Source of the DNA: Janthinobacterium sp. CG3
GTDB lineage: Bacteria; Pseudomonadota; Gammaproteobacteria; Burkholderiales; Burkholderiaceae_D
Direction of reading: 5' to 3'
Assembly (NCBI RefSeq): GCF_000344615.1
Contig: NZ_KB467824.1
Span: 971,658 to 1,035,657 of the forward strand
DNA length: 64,000 nt
Shown here: positions 17,324 through 25,552 of the stretch, in pieces
How positions within the stretch are numbered: the stretch's first letter is position 1
How the letters are laid out: each line of letters begins with the position of its first letter
Translations under genes and position numbers: made by a program
Notes under the pieces: generated by a model
Seen by the model: only the letters and a program-made list of their open reading frames with translations
What the model was told of the DNA's origin: nothing
Databases searched by the model: none

Positions 17324-18493
17324 ATGAGCATCAAAAAATCGCTTCAAACCGCCCTGGTCCACACCGACTACAAGGCGCCGGAGGGCTTCGCCGCCTTTCC
17401 CGCCGCGATCCACCACGCCTCGACGATCCTGTTCAAGGACGTCGCGGCCATGCGTTCGGGCGACTGGAAGGAAAAGAACGGCTACACCTACGGCCTGCAC
17501 GGCACCCCGACCACCTTCACGCTGGAGGCGCGCCTGGCCGAGATCGAAGACGGCAAATATTGCCTGCTGGCGCCCAGCGGCCTGGCGGCGATCGCCATGG
17601 TCGACTTCGCGCTGCTCAACACCGGCGACGACGTGCTGCTGCCGGAAAACGTTTATAACCCGAACCGCGAACTGGGCAAGTGGCTGGCGCAAGACTTCGG
17701 CATCACCGCGCGCTATTACGATCCGCTGATCGGCGCCGGCATCGCCGCGTTGATCCAGCCGAACACCAAGCTGATCTGGACCGAGGCGCCGGGTTCGGTG
17801 TCGATGGAAGTGCCGGACCTGCCGGCGATCTGCCAGGCGGCGCGCGCGCGCGGCGTGCTGGTCGCGCTCGACAACACCTGGTCGGCCGGCCTGGCGCTGC
17901 GCGGCTTCGACCTCGGCGTCGACGTCATCATGCAGGCGCTGACCAAGTACCAGTCGGGCGGCTCGGACGTGTTGATGGGCGCGCTCATCACGCGCGAGCG
18001 GCAGCTGCACGAACGCCTGGCGATGGCGCACATGCGCCTGGGCATGGGCGTGGGCGCCGACGATGCCTACCTGGTGTTGCGCAGCCTGGCGTCGATGAAG
18101 CTGCGCTTCGACGCCCACGACGCGGCCGCGCGCACCGTCGCGACCTGGCTCAAGGGGCGAGCGGAGATCGCCACGGTGTTGCATCCGGCTTTCGAGGATT
18201 GTCCCGGCCACGCGATATGGAAACGCGACTTCAGCGGCGCCGGCGGCTTGTTTTCAGTGCTGTTCGACGCCCGCTACAGCGAGGCCCAGACCGACCGCTT
18301 CGTCAACGCGCTGACCCTGTTCAAAATCGGTTACAGCTGGGGCGGCGCCAACAGCCTGTGCGTACCGTACCGCATCGGCGCGATGCGCAAGGGCTGGCAA
18401 GCGCCGGGCGAACTGGTGCGTTTCAATATCGGCCTGGAAGACCCGGCCGACCTCATTGCCGACATCGAAAGGGCGTTTGCCGCGATGTCGTAA
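17324..18493 (+). CDS. metC: Cystathionine beta-lyase (MetC-like PLP enzyme)
   Basis: A 389-residue Cys/Met-metabolism PLP enzyme. Key elements are NGYTYGLHGTPTT, the cofactor loop LLAPSGLAAIAM, VALDNTWSAG and the Schiff-base lysine in ALTKYQSGGSDVLMG. LFSVLFD and SWGGANSLCVPY near the C-terminus are typical of cystathionine beta-lyases, which split cystathionine to homocysteine, pyruvate and ammonia. A desulfhydrase role cannot be excluded. The ribosome site is poor because the terminator hairpin lies directly upstream. Confidence 0.87.
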   Translation: MSIKKSLQTALVHTDYKAPEGFAAFPAAIHHASTILFKDVAAMRSGDWKEKNGYTYGLHGTPTTFTLEARLAEIEDGKYCLLAPSGLAAIAMVDFALLNTGDDVLLPENVYNPNRELGKWLAQDFGITARYYDPLIGAGIAALIQPNTKLIWTEAPGSVSMEVPDLPAICQAARARGVLVALDNTWSAGLALRGFDLGVDVIMQALTKYQSGGSDVLMGALITRERQLHERLAMAHMRLGMGVGADDAYLVLRSLASMKLRFDAHDAAARTVATWLKGRAEIATVLHPAFEDCPGHAIWKRDFSGAGGLFSVLFDARYSEAQTDRFVNALTLFKIGYSWGGANSLCVPYRIGAMRKGWQAPGELVRFNIGLEDPADLIADIERAFAAMS

Positions 18494-18648
18494 TGGGTCG
18501 GCAACGCTGGTACAAACCCGAGGCAAGGAGCCGGTGGCGGTCAAGCACGTCATCGGCCCGGCATGGTTGCCCGGTTCGACGGTGCCCGCCGGCGTTACAG
18601 ATACGGTTTAAGCGATTTCAACAGGCGGATTGGGCAGCGGATTGTGTG

Positions 18649-19011
18649 TTACACCGGCATTGGCTTGTTGTTGTTCAAGTCGAGGAAGCCGCGGATCAGG
18701 CGGTAAGCCTTCCACAGCCAGGCGCCGCCCCAGATCAGCCACGCCAGCGGAATGCCGATGAAGGTCAGGAACAACACCGCGCCCAGCACCACCCAGAACA
18801 CGTACCACCAGAACGAGCGGATTTGCCAGGTGTGGTGGCTGTAGACGAAGGTGCCGCTGGTCTCGTCGCGCTTGATGTAGTTGACGATCAGCGGGATGAA
18901 GGAAATGGCGCCGAGCGTGAAGATAAAGCTGGCGGCGTGGAAAAGGTACAACCACCAGGCCACGGTTTTCGCCGACTGCTGATTGGTGTCCACTACGATT
19001 TCTTGCGACAT
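18649..19011 (-). CDS. Small membrane protein, DUF4870-like
   Basis: A 120-residue protein with three hydrophobic segments (about 17-42, 65-90, and a shorter one around 92-104). Family-like elements are IVNYIKRDETSGTFVYSHHT, WQIRSFWWYVFW and a FLDLNNNKPMPV tail. These are the features of small DUF4870-type membrane proteins in Burkholderiales. The function is unknown. It converges on the metC-like gene across 155 bp (18494-18648) in which I see nothing else. Confidence 0.72.
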   Translation of the reverse strand: MSQEIVVDTNQQSAKTVAWWLYLFHAASFIFTLGAISFIPLIVNYIKRDETSGTFVYSHHTWQIRSFWWYVFWVVLGAVLFLTFIGIPLAWLIWGGAWLWKAYRLIRGFLDLNNNKPMPV

Positions 19012-19025
19012 ATATAGTCCTGTCC

Positions 19026-19256
19026 TTGCCCGTTTATTCGAATTTCAATTATAGCAATAAGACGCGCCATCGCGCGCACAGCGGGCGTCGGCGCCGGGCG
19101 GTGTTTCCACGCATATATACGAAAGCCGAAGTCGACCTGATCGTCAACCAAAATAACGCCAGGATCGCCGCGTCGACCAAAATGGAGGGCAGCGTGAACC
19201 GGGTGGCGCGCGCGGTGCGCAGCTACATCTGGTATTCCGATAAAGATGTGCGTTAA
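19026..19256 (+). CDS. Possible small hypothetical protein
   Basis: A 76-codon frame starting 14 bp upstream of and divergent from the DUF4870-like gene. The first 25 codons are basic and low-complexity, but from YTKAEVDLIVNQNNARIAAS onward it reads like ordinary protein, ending SYIWYSDKDVR. No family is recognised. It may be the end of a degraded gene or a real small gene with a later start. Confidence 0.3.
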   Translation: MPVYSNFNYSNKTRHRAHSGRRRRAVFPRIYTKAEVDLIVNQNNARIAASTKMEGSVNRVARAVRSYIWYSDKDVR

Positions 19257-19336
19257 GCGATGCAGGGCCGAATCGCCAAGCTGCGCGCTGCGAAAACGCC
19301 GGCATGGCTACACTCCTCGCAACAGGGGGGGCGCGC

Positions 19337-19572
19337 ATGACGGACTTGATCGAACTATTGCAATGGCCGGGAATGGGGGCGTCGCTGCTGGCGGCGTGGC
19401 TGGTGGGTTCGCGCAGCGCCAGGCGGAGGCTGCTCGGCTTCTGGGTTTTTTGTTCAGCAACGTTTTGTGGGTGATGTGGGGCTGGAACGATGGCGCGTGG
19501 GCGCTGATCATCTTGAATTGTTGCTTGGCCGCGACCAACGTGCGCGGCATCATGAAGAATGACGGCGGGTAG
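19337..19572 (+). pseudogene. Small membrane protein gene broken by a 1-nt frameshift in a T tract
   Basis: From ATG 19337 the frame reads MTDLIELLQWPGMGASLLAA and on to RRRLLGFWVF, then goes out of frame and stops at 19481-19483. In the +2 frame the natural continuation LFSNVLWVMWGWNDGAWALI runs on to TNVRGIMKNDGG and a TAG at 19570-19572. Adding one T to the run of six T at 19446-19451 would join them into a 79-residue protein with two membrane segments. So the gene is either disrupted by a 1-nt deletion, a sequencing error in a homopolymer, or read by slippage. Confidence 0.6.
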
Positions 19573-19582
19573 CGCATTGCAA

Positions 19583-20239
19583 CTACCACTTGCAGCCGGA
19601 ATCCTTCTTGTCGGTAAGAACGACATAGGGGACCACCAGCAGCGCCAGCAAGCCGCTGCCGCTGGCCACGTCTTTGCAATCGGCGCGGCTGGCGCGTTGA
19701 ATGTTGCGCGCCAGCCGGCTCTCGCTTTGCGGCTCGTTAATCGGCTTGTCCTGTAGTTGCGCGACAGGCGGATCGCCCGGATGGGCGCGCTCGGTCGCAA
19801 GTTTGCGGGCCGATTTCAAGGCGGCGTTCACGTCGAACTTGGGTTGCGCGCCGACATCGGCGCTGGCCGTGGCCTGCTGCGGCCCTGGCGCCACCGGCGC
19901 CGAAATCGGCTCCGGCAACAGCGCCGCGGCCGCATGGTCCGGCCGCGCCGACCGGCCGGCGGCACGTTTTGCCGCCTCCCGCTTCGGCGCCGCGCTGGCC
20001 ATCTGCGCAGGCATGGGCGGGCGCGCCGGCAAAGGCTCGACCGCTTTCGGCGGCGCCATCCAAACGATCGAGTAGGGCGTGCCCGGACCGTTGTCCGGTT
20101 CCGGCACGCGCGCGGCCGGCGCACCGAAGTAGTGGAGCAGGCCGGCGTGCAGCATCAGCGACAGGGCGGCGCCCAGCAAAACAACTTGAGGGCGGCCGCC
20201 ATGCGCTGGGTAATCCGGGCTGTAGCTAGGCATGGGCAT
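19583..20239 (-). CDS. Hypothetical membrane-anchored Pro/Ala-rich protein
   Basis: A 218-residue protein from the ATG at 20239 (a TTG six codons earlier is possible). One N-terminal membrane anchor, VVLLGAALSLMLHAGLLHYF, is followed by a Pro/Ala-rich linker of about 100 residues and a C-terminal region with ALKSARKLATERAHPGD. The build resembles TonB-like or energy-transduction proteins but lacks the TonB C-terminal YP motif. The last 30 residues have another short hydrophobic stretch (LLALLVVPYVVL). The function is unknown. It is convergent with the frameshifted gene. Confidence 0.55.
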   Translation of the reverse strand: MPMPSYSPDYPAHGGRPQVVLLGAALSLMLHAGLLHYFGAPAARVPEPDNGPGTPYSIVWMAPPKAVEPLPARPPMPAQMASAAPKREAAKRAAGRSARPDHAAAALLPEPISAPVAPGPQQATASADVGAQPKFDVNAALKSARKLATERAHPGDPPVAQLQDKPINEPQSESRLARNIQRASRADCKDVASGSGLLALLVVPYVVLTDKKDSGCKW

Positions 20240-20450
20240 GTGGCACTCTGGATTCAAAAAGTCGTCATCTGTCCGGCGCGTCTAGCGCCGCCAAACATTG
20301 CAATAATATCACTCTTTGCGCTAGCGTGGGCTTGCGCTGCTTGACGGCACGGCGGCGAGGTAGCCGGCGCGACCCGTCCTCGTCGCGTCAGCAGCGAAGG
20401 CTGAGCCGGGCGACGCTCGCGGTGCCGGATGTGTTTATGCTGAAAGGGTT

Positions 20451-20478
20451 TTGCTTGCATTTCCCTCAACGTTATAAT
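20451..20478 (+). promoter_or_regulatory. Sigma70-type promoter for the acyl-CoA synthetase gene
   Basis: A perfect -10 TATAAT at 20473-20478 has a weak -35 TTGCTT at 20451-20456 with 16-bp spacing. The predicted start is near 20485, giving a leader of about 65 nt before the ATG at 20550. The remainder of 20258-20450 shows no gene. Confidence 0.6.
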
Positions 20479-20549
20479 CCATTCGGCGCCCGTGAAAGCC
20501 GCCGCAGCGCAGCGACCGGGCTTTCCCCCTCCGAGACAAGGTAAACTTT

Positions 20550-22238
20550 ATGAGTGCAGCGTTCATCCAAGCCCGCGACTTCTTGCAGCGTCACCGGGAA
20601 GACTACGACACCGCCTACCGCGACTACCGCGCGCCGGTGCTGGATCGCTTCAACTGGGCGCTCGACTACTTCGACGTCCACGCCAAGGACAACGCGGTGG
20701 CCGCGCTGTGGGTCGTCGACGAGGGCGGCGCCGAGCAGAAAATCAGCTACGCCGAGCTGTCCGCGCGCTCGAACCGCATGGCCAACCACCTGCGCGCGCT
20801 CGGCGTGGCGCGTGGCGACCACCTGCTGCTGATGCTACCGAACCGGGTCGAGCTGTGGGACGTCATGCTGGCCTGTATCAAGCTGGGCGCCGTGATGGTG
20901 CCGACCACGACCCTGGTGACGCCGGAGGACCTGGCCGACCGCATCGCCCGCGGCTCGGCGCGCCACGTCGTCGCGCTGGCCTCGGAGACCGGCAAGTTCG
21001 CCAGCGTGGCCGGCGACTACACCCGTATCGCCGTCGGCGGCCGCGTCGACGGCTGGCTGGCGCTGGAGGACGGCGCCGCCGCCCCTGCCGACTTCGCGCC
21101 CGACGGCGTGACGCTGGCCAGCGATCCGTTACTGATTTACTTTACCTCCGGCACCACGTCGGCGCCCAAGCTGGTGCTGCACAGCCACCAGAGCTATCCG
21201 GTCGGCCACCTGTCGACGATGTATTGGATCGGCCTGCAGCCCGGCGACGTGCACTGGAACATCAGCTCGCCCGGCTGGGCCAAGCACGCGTGGAGCTGCT
21301 TCTTCGCGCCGTTCAACGCCGGCGCCACCGTGTTCGTCTACAACTACGCCCGCTTCAGCGCCAAGAGCGCGCTCGCAGTCATCTGCCGCTGCGCCGTCAC
21401 CTCGCTGTGCGCGCCGCCGACCGTGTGGCGCATGATGATCCAGGAAGACTTGGCGGCGTACAAAGTGCCGCTGCGCGAGCTGGTTGGCGCCGGCGAACCG
21501 CTCAACCCGGAGGTGATCGACCAAGTCGAGCGGGCCTGGGGCATCCGCATTCGCGACGGCTTCGGCCAGTCCGAGACGACGGCGCAGATCGGCAACACGC
21601 CGGGCCAGTTGCTCAAGCCGGGTTCGATGGGGCGGCCGCTGCCGGGCTACCGCATCGTGCTGCTGGACGCCGACGACGCGCCGCTGGCGCAGGCGGGCGG
21701 CGGCGGCGGCGGCGAAATCGCCATCGCCCTCGACCAGCGCCCGCTCGGGCTGATGCTGGCCTACGAGGGCGACGCCGCCAAGACCGGCGAGGCCATGCGC
21801 GCCGGCCACTACCACACCGGCGACACCGCCACGCGCGACGCCGACGGTTATTATTTTTATGTCGGACGCAACGACGACGTCTTTAAAAGCTCGGACTACC
21901 GGATCAGCCCGTTCGAACTGGAAAGCGTGCTGATCGAGCACGAGGCGGTGCTGGAGGCGGCCATCGTGCCGAGCCCGGACGCACTGCGGCTGTATGTGCC
22001 GAAAGCCTACGTCAGCCTGCGCGCCGGCTACGCGCCGAACGCCGAGACGGCCGCCGCCATCTTCCGCTTCGCGCGCGACAAGCTGGCGCCATACAAACGC
22101 ATCCGCTGCATTGAATTCACCGAGCTGCCGAAGACCATCTCGGGCAAGATACGCCGGGTCGAACTGCGCAAGCAGGAGGCGGCGAACCACGCCGGCGGCA
22201 TCGCCGTCGTCGAATACCGCGAGGAGGCCGGCGCTTGA
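20550..22238 (+). CDS. AMP-binding acyl-CoA synthetase
   Basis: A 562-residue ANL-superfamily ligase. The P-loop is YFTSGTTSAPKLVLHSH, and other core motifs are GFGQSETT, YHTGDTATRDADGYYFYVGR and the C-terminal catalytic lysine in ELPKTISGKIRRVELRKQE. The overall pattern, with the N-terminal FNWALDYFD and short-chain-type SSPGWAKHAWSCFFAPF, resembles acetyl- or medium-chain acyl-CoA synthetases. It would convert a carboxylic acid, ATP and CoA to an acyl-CoA. Substrate is unknown; a link to PHA precursor supply is possible but not shown. Confidence 0.85.
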   Translation: MSAAFIQARDFLQRHREDYDTAYRDYRAPVLDRFNWALDYFDVHAKDNAVAALWVVDEGGAEQKISYAELSARSNRMANHLRALGVARGDHLLLMLPNRVELWDVMLACIKLGAVMVPTTTLVTPEDLADRIARGSARHVVALASETGKFASVAGDYTRIAVGGRVDGWLALEDGAAAPADFAPDGVTLASDPLLIYFTSGTTSAPKLVLHSHQSYPVGHLSTMYWIGLQPGDVHWNISSPGWAKHAWSCFFAPFNAGATVFVYNYARFSAKSALAVICRCAVTSLCAPPTVWRMMIQEDLAAYKVPLRELVGAGEPLNPEVIDQVERAWGIRIRDGFGQSETTAQIGNTPGQLLKPGSMGRPLPGYRIVLLDADDAPLAQAGGGGGGEIAIALDQRPLGLMLAYEGDAAKTGEAMRAGHYHTGDTATRDADGYYFYVGRNDDVFKSSDYRISPFELESVLIEHEAVLEAAIVPSPDALRLYVPKAYVSLRAGYAPNAETAAAIFRFARDKLAPYKRIRCIEFTELPKTISGKIRRVELRKQEAANHAGGIAVVEYREEAGA

Positions 22239-22274
22239 GTTTCTTAAACCCCGGGGCTAGGCCCTTGGTGTGGC

Positions 22275-23195
22275 TTATGTCAAGGCCGGCCCCAGCCCTT
22301 GCATGGCCGCCAGCACCTGCTCCCTGAGCCAAATATTGGCGGGATCGTGCTCGACGTTGGCATGCCAGTACAGGTGGTTGTCGATCGCCGGCATCGGCAA
22401 GGGGAACGCCAGGATCTGGTTGCCGAATTGCTGGTTGACGACGCGCGCGTAGCGCTCCGGCATCGCCAGCACCAGGTCGGTCTGGCTGACCACGCGGCAG
22501 GCGGCGAAGTAATGCTGGCAGCGCAGGCGCACGCGGCGCTGTAGCCCCAGGCGGCTGAGCTCGAAATCCTCGAAGCCCGGCCCGCGCCGGCGCGAACTGA
22601 CTAATATATGTTCCTGTTGCAGATACGTGTACAGGTCGAGCCCGGCGCCGACCCGCGGGTGCTCTTGGCGCGCCAGCACCACGGTGTTGTCGGTGCCGAT
22701 GCGGCTGTGCCGGATGTCGCCCGACAGCGGCACCAGCACGTCGATGGCGGCGTCGAGGGTGCCGGCGGCCAGTTCGCTTTCGAGCGCGCCCCGTTCGCTT
22801 TGCAGCACCGCCAGGTCGACCTGCGGCGCGTTGGCGGCCAGGCGCGCCATCAGCGGCGGCAGCAGGCTCGGCTCCAGCACCGGCCGCAGCGCCAGCGTGA
22901 ACTGGCGCTTGGCGCTGGCCGGGTCGAAGCGGTCGAGGCCGGTCAAGGTCAGCTCGAAGCCGCGCAGCGACTGCCGCACCGGCTCGATGATGCTGCGCGC
23001 CAGCGGCGTCGGCACCATCGTCTTGTCGCGCCGCACGAACAGCGGATCGCCGAACAGCTCGCGCAGCCGCCCCAGCGCGTGGCTGATGGCCGGCTGGGTC
23101 AGGTTCATCTTCTGGCTGGCGCGGGTAATGCTACCCTCGTCGTAAATCGCCTCGAAGACAATGAAGAGGTTCAGGTCGACTCTGGATATATGCAC
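22275..23195 (-). CDS. LysR-family transcriptional regulator
   Basis: A 306-residue LTTR starting at GTG 23195. The N-terminal winged helix-turn-helix is LNLFIVFEAIYDEGSITRAS then MNLTQPAISHALGRLRELFG (residues about 8-55), with a substrate-binding domain at 95-300. It resembles the NodD/LeuO-like subgroup (DPLFVRRDKTMVPTPLA). It converges on the acyl-CoA synthetase gene and is divergent from the histidine phosphatase gene. By LTTR habit its target could be that divergent gene, but no T-N11-A operator was singled out. Confidence 0.88.
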   Translation of the reverse strand: MHISRVDLNLFIVFEAIYDEGSITRASQKMNLTQPAISHALGRLRELFGDPLFVRRDKTMVPTPLARSIIEPVRQSLRGFELTLTGLDRFDPASAKRQFTLALRPVLEPSLLPPLMARLAANAPQVDLAVLQSERGALESELAAGTLDAAIDVLVPLSGDIRHSRIGTDNTVVLARQEHPRVGAGLDLYTYLQQEHILVSSRRRGPGFEDFELSRLGLQRRVRLRCQHYFAACRVVSQTDLVLAMPERYARVVNQQFGNQILAFPLPMPAIDNHLYWHANVEHDPANIWLREQVLAAMQGLGPALT

Positions 23196-23318
23196 GAGAT
23201 TGATATTAGTGGATAAATACTATTCATTTGATGAATTGTACCCGCGTGCGCTAAGCTTTGTACAAATGGGCGCCGCGCGGCGCCTCCTCTCCAGTACCTA
23301 GACGAAAGCATACCCGCC

Positions 23319-24026
23319 ATGGGACAAATTTACCTGGTACGGCACGGCCAAGCCTCCTTCGGCAGCGCCGATTATGACCAGCTCTCGACGTTGGGCGTCG
23401 AACAGGCGCGCCTGCTGGGGCAGTGGTTCGCCAACTCGCGCCAGGTGTTCCACCGCGTCGTTACCGGCGCCATGAAGCGGCACCGGCAGACCGCCGACGC
23501 CTGCCTGGCGCAATTGCCGAAGGCGCTGCTGACCGAGACCGACTGGCAGACCGACGCCGGCTTCGACGAGTTCGACCACCAGCAGGTGCTGGTGCGGCAC
23601 CACCCGGACTTCGCCGATCCGGCCGGCTACCAGCCCTTCCTGGCGCGGCAGGGCGACGGCGAGCGCGTCTTTCGCGGCATTTTCGAGGCGGCGATGGCGC
23701 GCTGGATGGGCGGCGCCCACGACGCCGACTACAGCGAATCGTGGCCGGCGTTCCGCGCCCGCTGCGTTGGCGCGCTGACGCGGTTGGCGGAAAGCGCCGC
23801 GCCGTCGCAGACCATTGTCGTGTTCACCTCGGGCGGCACCATCGCGACCCTGTGCCATCACCTGCTGGGCCTGCCGGACGACGGCCTGTTCGAGCTGACC
23901 AGTTCGCTGGCCAACTGCTCGGTGACCAAGCTGCAGTACCAACCGGGCAAGGTCGGCCTGAGCTACCTGAACAACTTCGCGCATTTGGAGTGGCTGGGGG
24001 AGGCCGACGCCGTCACTTACCGCTAG
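23319..24026 (+). CDS. Histidine phosphatase family protein
   Basis: A 235-residue phosphoglycerate-mutase-like protein. The catalytic RHG motif is YLVRHGQASFGS at residues 5-16. The second His lies in the later VVFTSGGTIATL region, where family members usually have GH; here a Gly-Gly replaces it, so the second catalytic histidine is not obvious. It is probably a small-molecule or protein phosphatase of unknown substrate. It converges on the sco gene with 7 bp between the stops. Confidence 0.8.
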   Translation: MGQIYLVRHGQASFGSADYDQLSTLGVEQARLLGQWFANSRQVFHRVVTGAMKRHRQTADACLAQLPKALLTETDWQTDAGFDEFDHQQVLVRHHPDFADPAGYQPFLARQGDGERVFRGIFEAAMARWMGGAHDADYSESWPAFRARCVGALTRLAESAAPSQTIVVFTSGGTIATLCHHLLGLPDDGLFELTSSLANCSVTKLQYQPGKVGLSYLNNFAHLEWLGEADAVTYR

Positions 24027-24033
24027 GCGCGGG

Positions 24034-24753
24034 TTAGCCGGCTTTGGCGTTGCCCGCGGCCCGGATGGTTTGCCGCAGCAGCTTCTGGAACGCGGGATCG
24101 ACCGCGCCCAGCTTTTTGGTGCGCCCGACAATGCGCCCCTCGCCGTCCAGCAACAGCAGCACCGTGGTGTGGTTGTATTCGCCGTCGGCCAGCTGGCGGT
24201 ACTGAATGTCGAGCGCGGCGGCGATCTGCCGCACGTTGCCGGCGTCGGTGCGCGCCAGCGTCCAATGTCCCGGCGCCAGGCCGCGCTGCCGCGCCACCGC
24301 CTTCAGCGCCTTGACGTCGTCGCGCGCCGGATCAAACGTAATGAGCAGCACCGACACCTTGGCCCGTTCCTCGGCCGTCAGCGTCTGCTCGGTGGCGCGC
24401 AGCGTGTCGATCAACATCGGACAGACGAATTTGCACGAGTTGTAGAACATGCTTACCAACATGGGTTGGCCGCGCCGCTGTTCCAGCTTGAACGAGCGGC
24501 CGTCCTGGTCGACCAGCGCTCCCTTCAAGTGGTAAAGCGAGGCGCCCGGCACGGCCGCCGGCTTGGCGTCGGCGGCGGACTCGGTCGCGTCGTCCTGCGC
24601 CATATGCGCCCTATGCGCCGCATGGTCGGCATGCGCGGCGGCGGCGGCGTCGGTCTGCGCCGAGGCCGGCGCCGAGCATCCCAGCGCGGCCAGCATCAGC
24701 AGCGGCAGTAGCGGCAGGGTGGGCCGTCGGCGCGTCGTCATCGTAGCGTTCAT
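24034..24753 (-). CDS. SCO1/SenC-type copper chaperone lipoprotein
   Basis: A 239-residue SCO-family protein. The signal ends in an LAALGC lipobox (C26), so it is a periplasmic lipoprotein. The copper site is CKFVCP (C107, C111) in a thioredoxin fold, with the third ligand probably H195 in EYNHTTVL. A short His-rich stretch, HADHAAHRAHM (H41, 44, 47, 50), precedes the fold and may bind extra copper. The ATG at 24753 overlaps the nirV stop by 4 bp (ATGA), so it is the last gene of nirK-nirV-sco. It most likely delivers copper to NirK, though a cytochrome oxidase role is possible. Confidence 0.9.
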   Translation of the reverse strand: MNATMTTRRRPTLPLLPLLMLAALGCSAPASAQTDAAAAAHADHAAHRAHMAQDDATESAADAKPAAVPGASLYHLKGALVDQDGRSFKLEQRRGQPMLVSMFYNSCKFVCPMLIDTLRATEQTLTAEERAKVSVLLITFDPARDDVKALKAVARQRGLAPGHWTLARTDAGNVRQIAAALDIQYRQLADGEYNHTTVLLLLDGEGRIVGRTKKLGAVDPAFQKLLRQTIRAAGNAKAG

Positions 24754-25538
24754 GGTAGTTCCTTGATAAGGTTGCGGGCGCAACGAAAGCCCAGGTTGTT
24801 GGTGGTGTCGGCGCCGTTGAGCGCCGATAGCAGCGCGATGCGCATCAAAATCGCGTAGTTGTCGCGGTCCTGCAGGCTGATGGCGCCGGCGCCGCAAAAT
24901 TGCAACTGCTCCGGGTCGCCCTGGTTGCGGCTGTCGGCGGCGACCAGCAGGGCGTTGAAGTCGTCCACCCATTCCCAGATCAGGCCGTGCATGTCGCGCA
25001 CGCCGTAAAAATTGGCGGCGCCGCCCACGCCCGGCCGCGCCACGCTGGACGACTGCGCATACCAGGCCAGAATCGTCGCGCGCCAGGCCGGGTTGCCGCG
25101 CGCGTCGGCGTTGTTGGCGTCGGCGGCGGCGACATACTCCCACTCGTACCAGCTTGGCAAGCGCGCGCCCTCGCTGGCGCAAAACGCCTGCGCGGCGAAC
25201 CAGCTGACGCTGGTGACGGCTTGCCGCGCCGCGGCGGGCGCGGTGTCCAGGGCATGCAGGTAACTAGCGTCGGCGAAGATCGCCGGCGCCCGGCCGCGCT
25301 GCCATTCGGGGTGTCGCGCGGTGAAGGCGATGAATTCGCCGGTGCTGACCGGCGCGGCGCGCAGCGCGAACGCCGCCACGTCGACCGGGGCGTTGGCGTT
25401 GCCGCCGCCGGACAGCACGCTGGCGAAGCGGCCGGCGGCCACCGCCACATAGTCGCCGCCGGTCGCCGCCAACGCCGGCGCGGCCGGCGCCAGCAGGGTG
25501 GCGGCGAGCGCCGCCGCGCATATCGCGTAGAGGGTCAC
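24750..25538 (-). CDS. nirV: NirV-like formylglycine-generating-enzyme-family protein
   Basis: A 262-residue exported protein. A signal peptide (about residues 1-24) precedes an FGE-sulfatase/SUMF1 fold with GGDYVAVAAGRFASV, PVSTGEFIAF, VTSVSWFAAQAFCASEG, LPSWYEWEYVAAAD, GLIWEWVDDFN and NLGFRCAR. NirV homologues are encoded beside copper nitrite reductases in several denitrifiers, and here it follows nirK after 14 bp. The catalytic cysteine arrangement of true formylglycine-generating enzymes is not obvious, so its role is unclear, perhaps NirK maturation. Confidence 0.82.
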   Translation of the reverse strand: MTLYAICAAALAATLLAPAAPALAATGGDYVAVAAGRFASVLSGGGNANAPVDVAAFALRAAPVSTGEFIAFTARHPEWQRGRAPAIFADASYLHALDTAPAAARQAVTSVSWFAAQAFCASEGARLPSWYEWEYVAAADANNADARGNPAWRATILAWYAQSSSVARPGVGGAANFYGVRDMHGLIWEWVDDFNALLVAADSRNQGDPEQLQFCGAGAISLQDRDNYAILMRIALLSALNGADTTNNLGFRCARNLIKELP

Positions 25539-25552
25539 GGCATACTCCCGGC

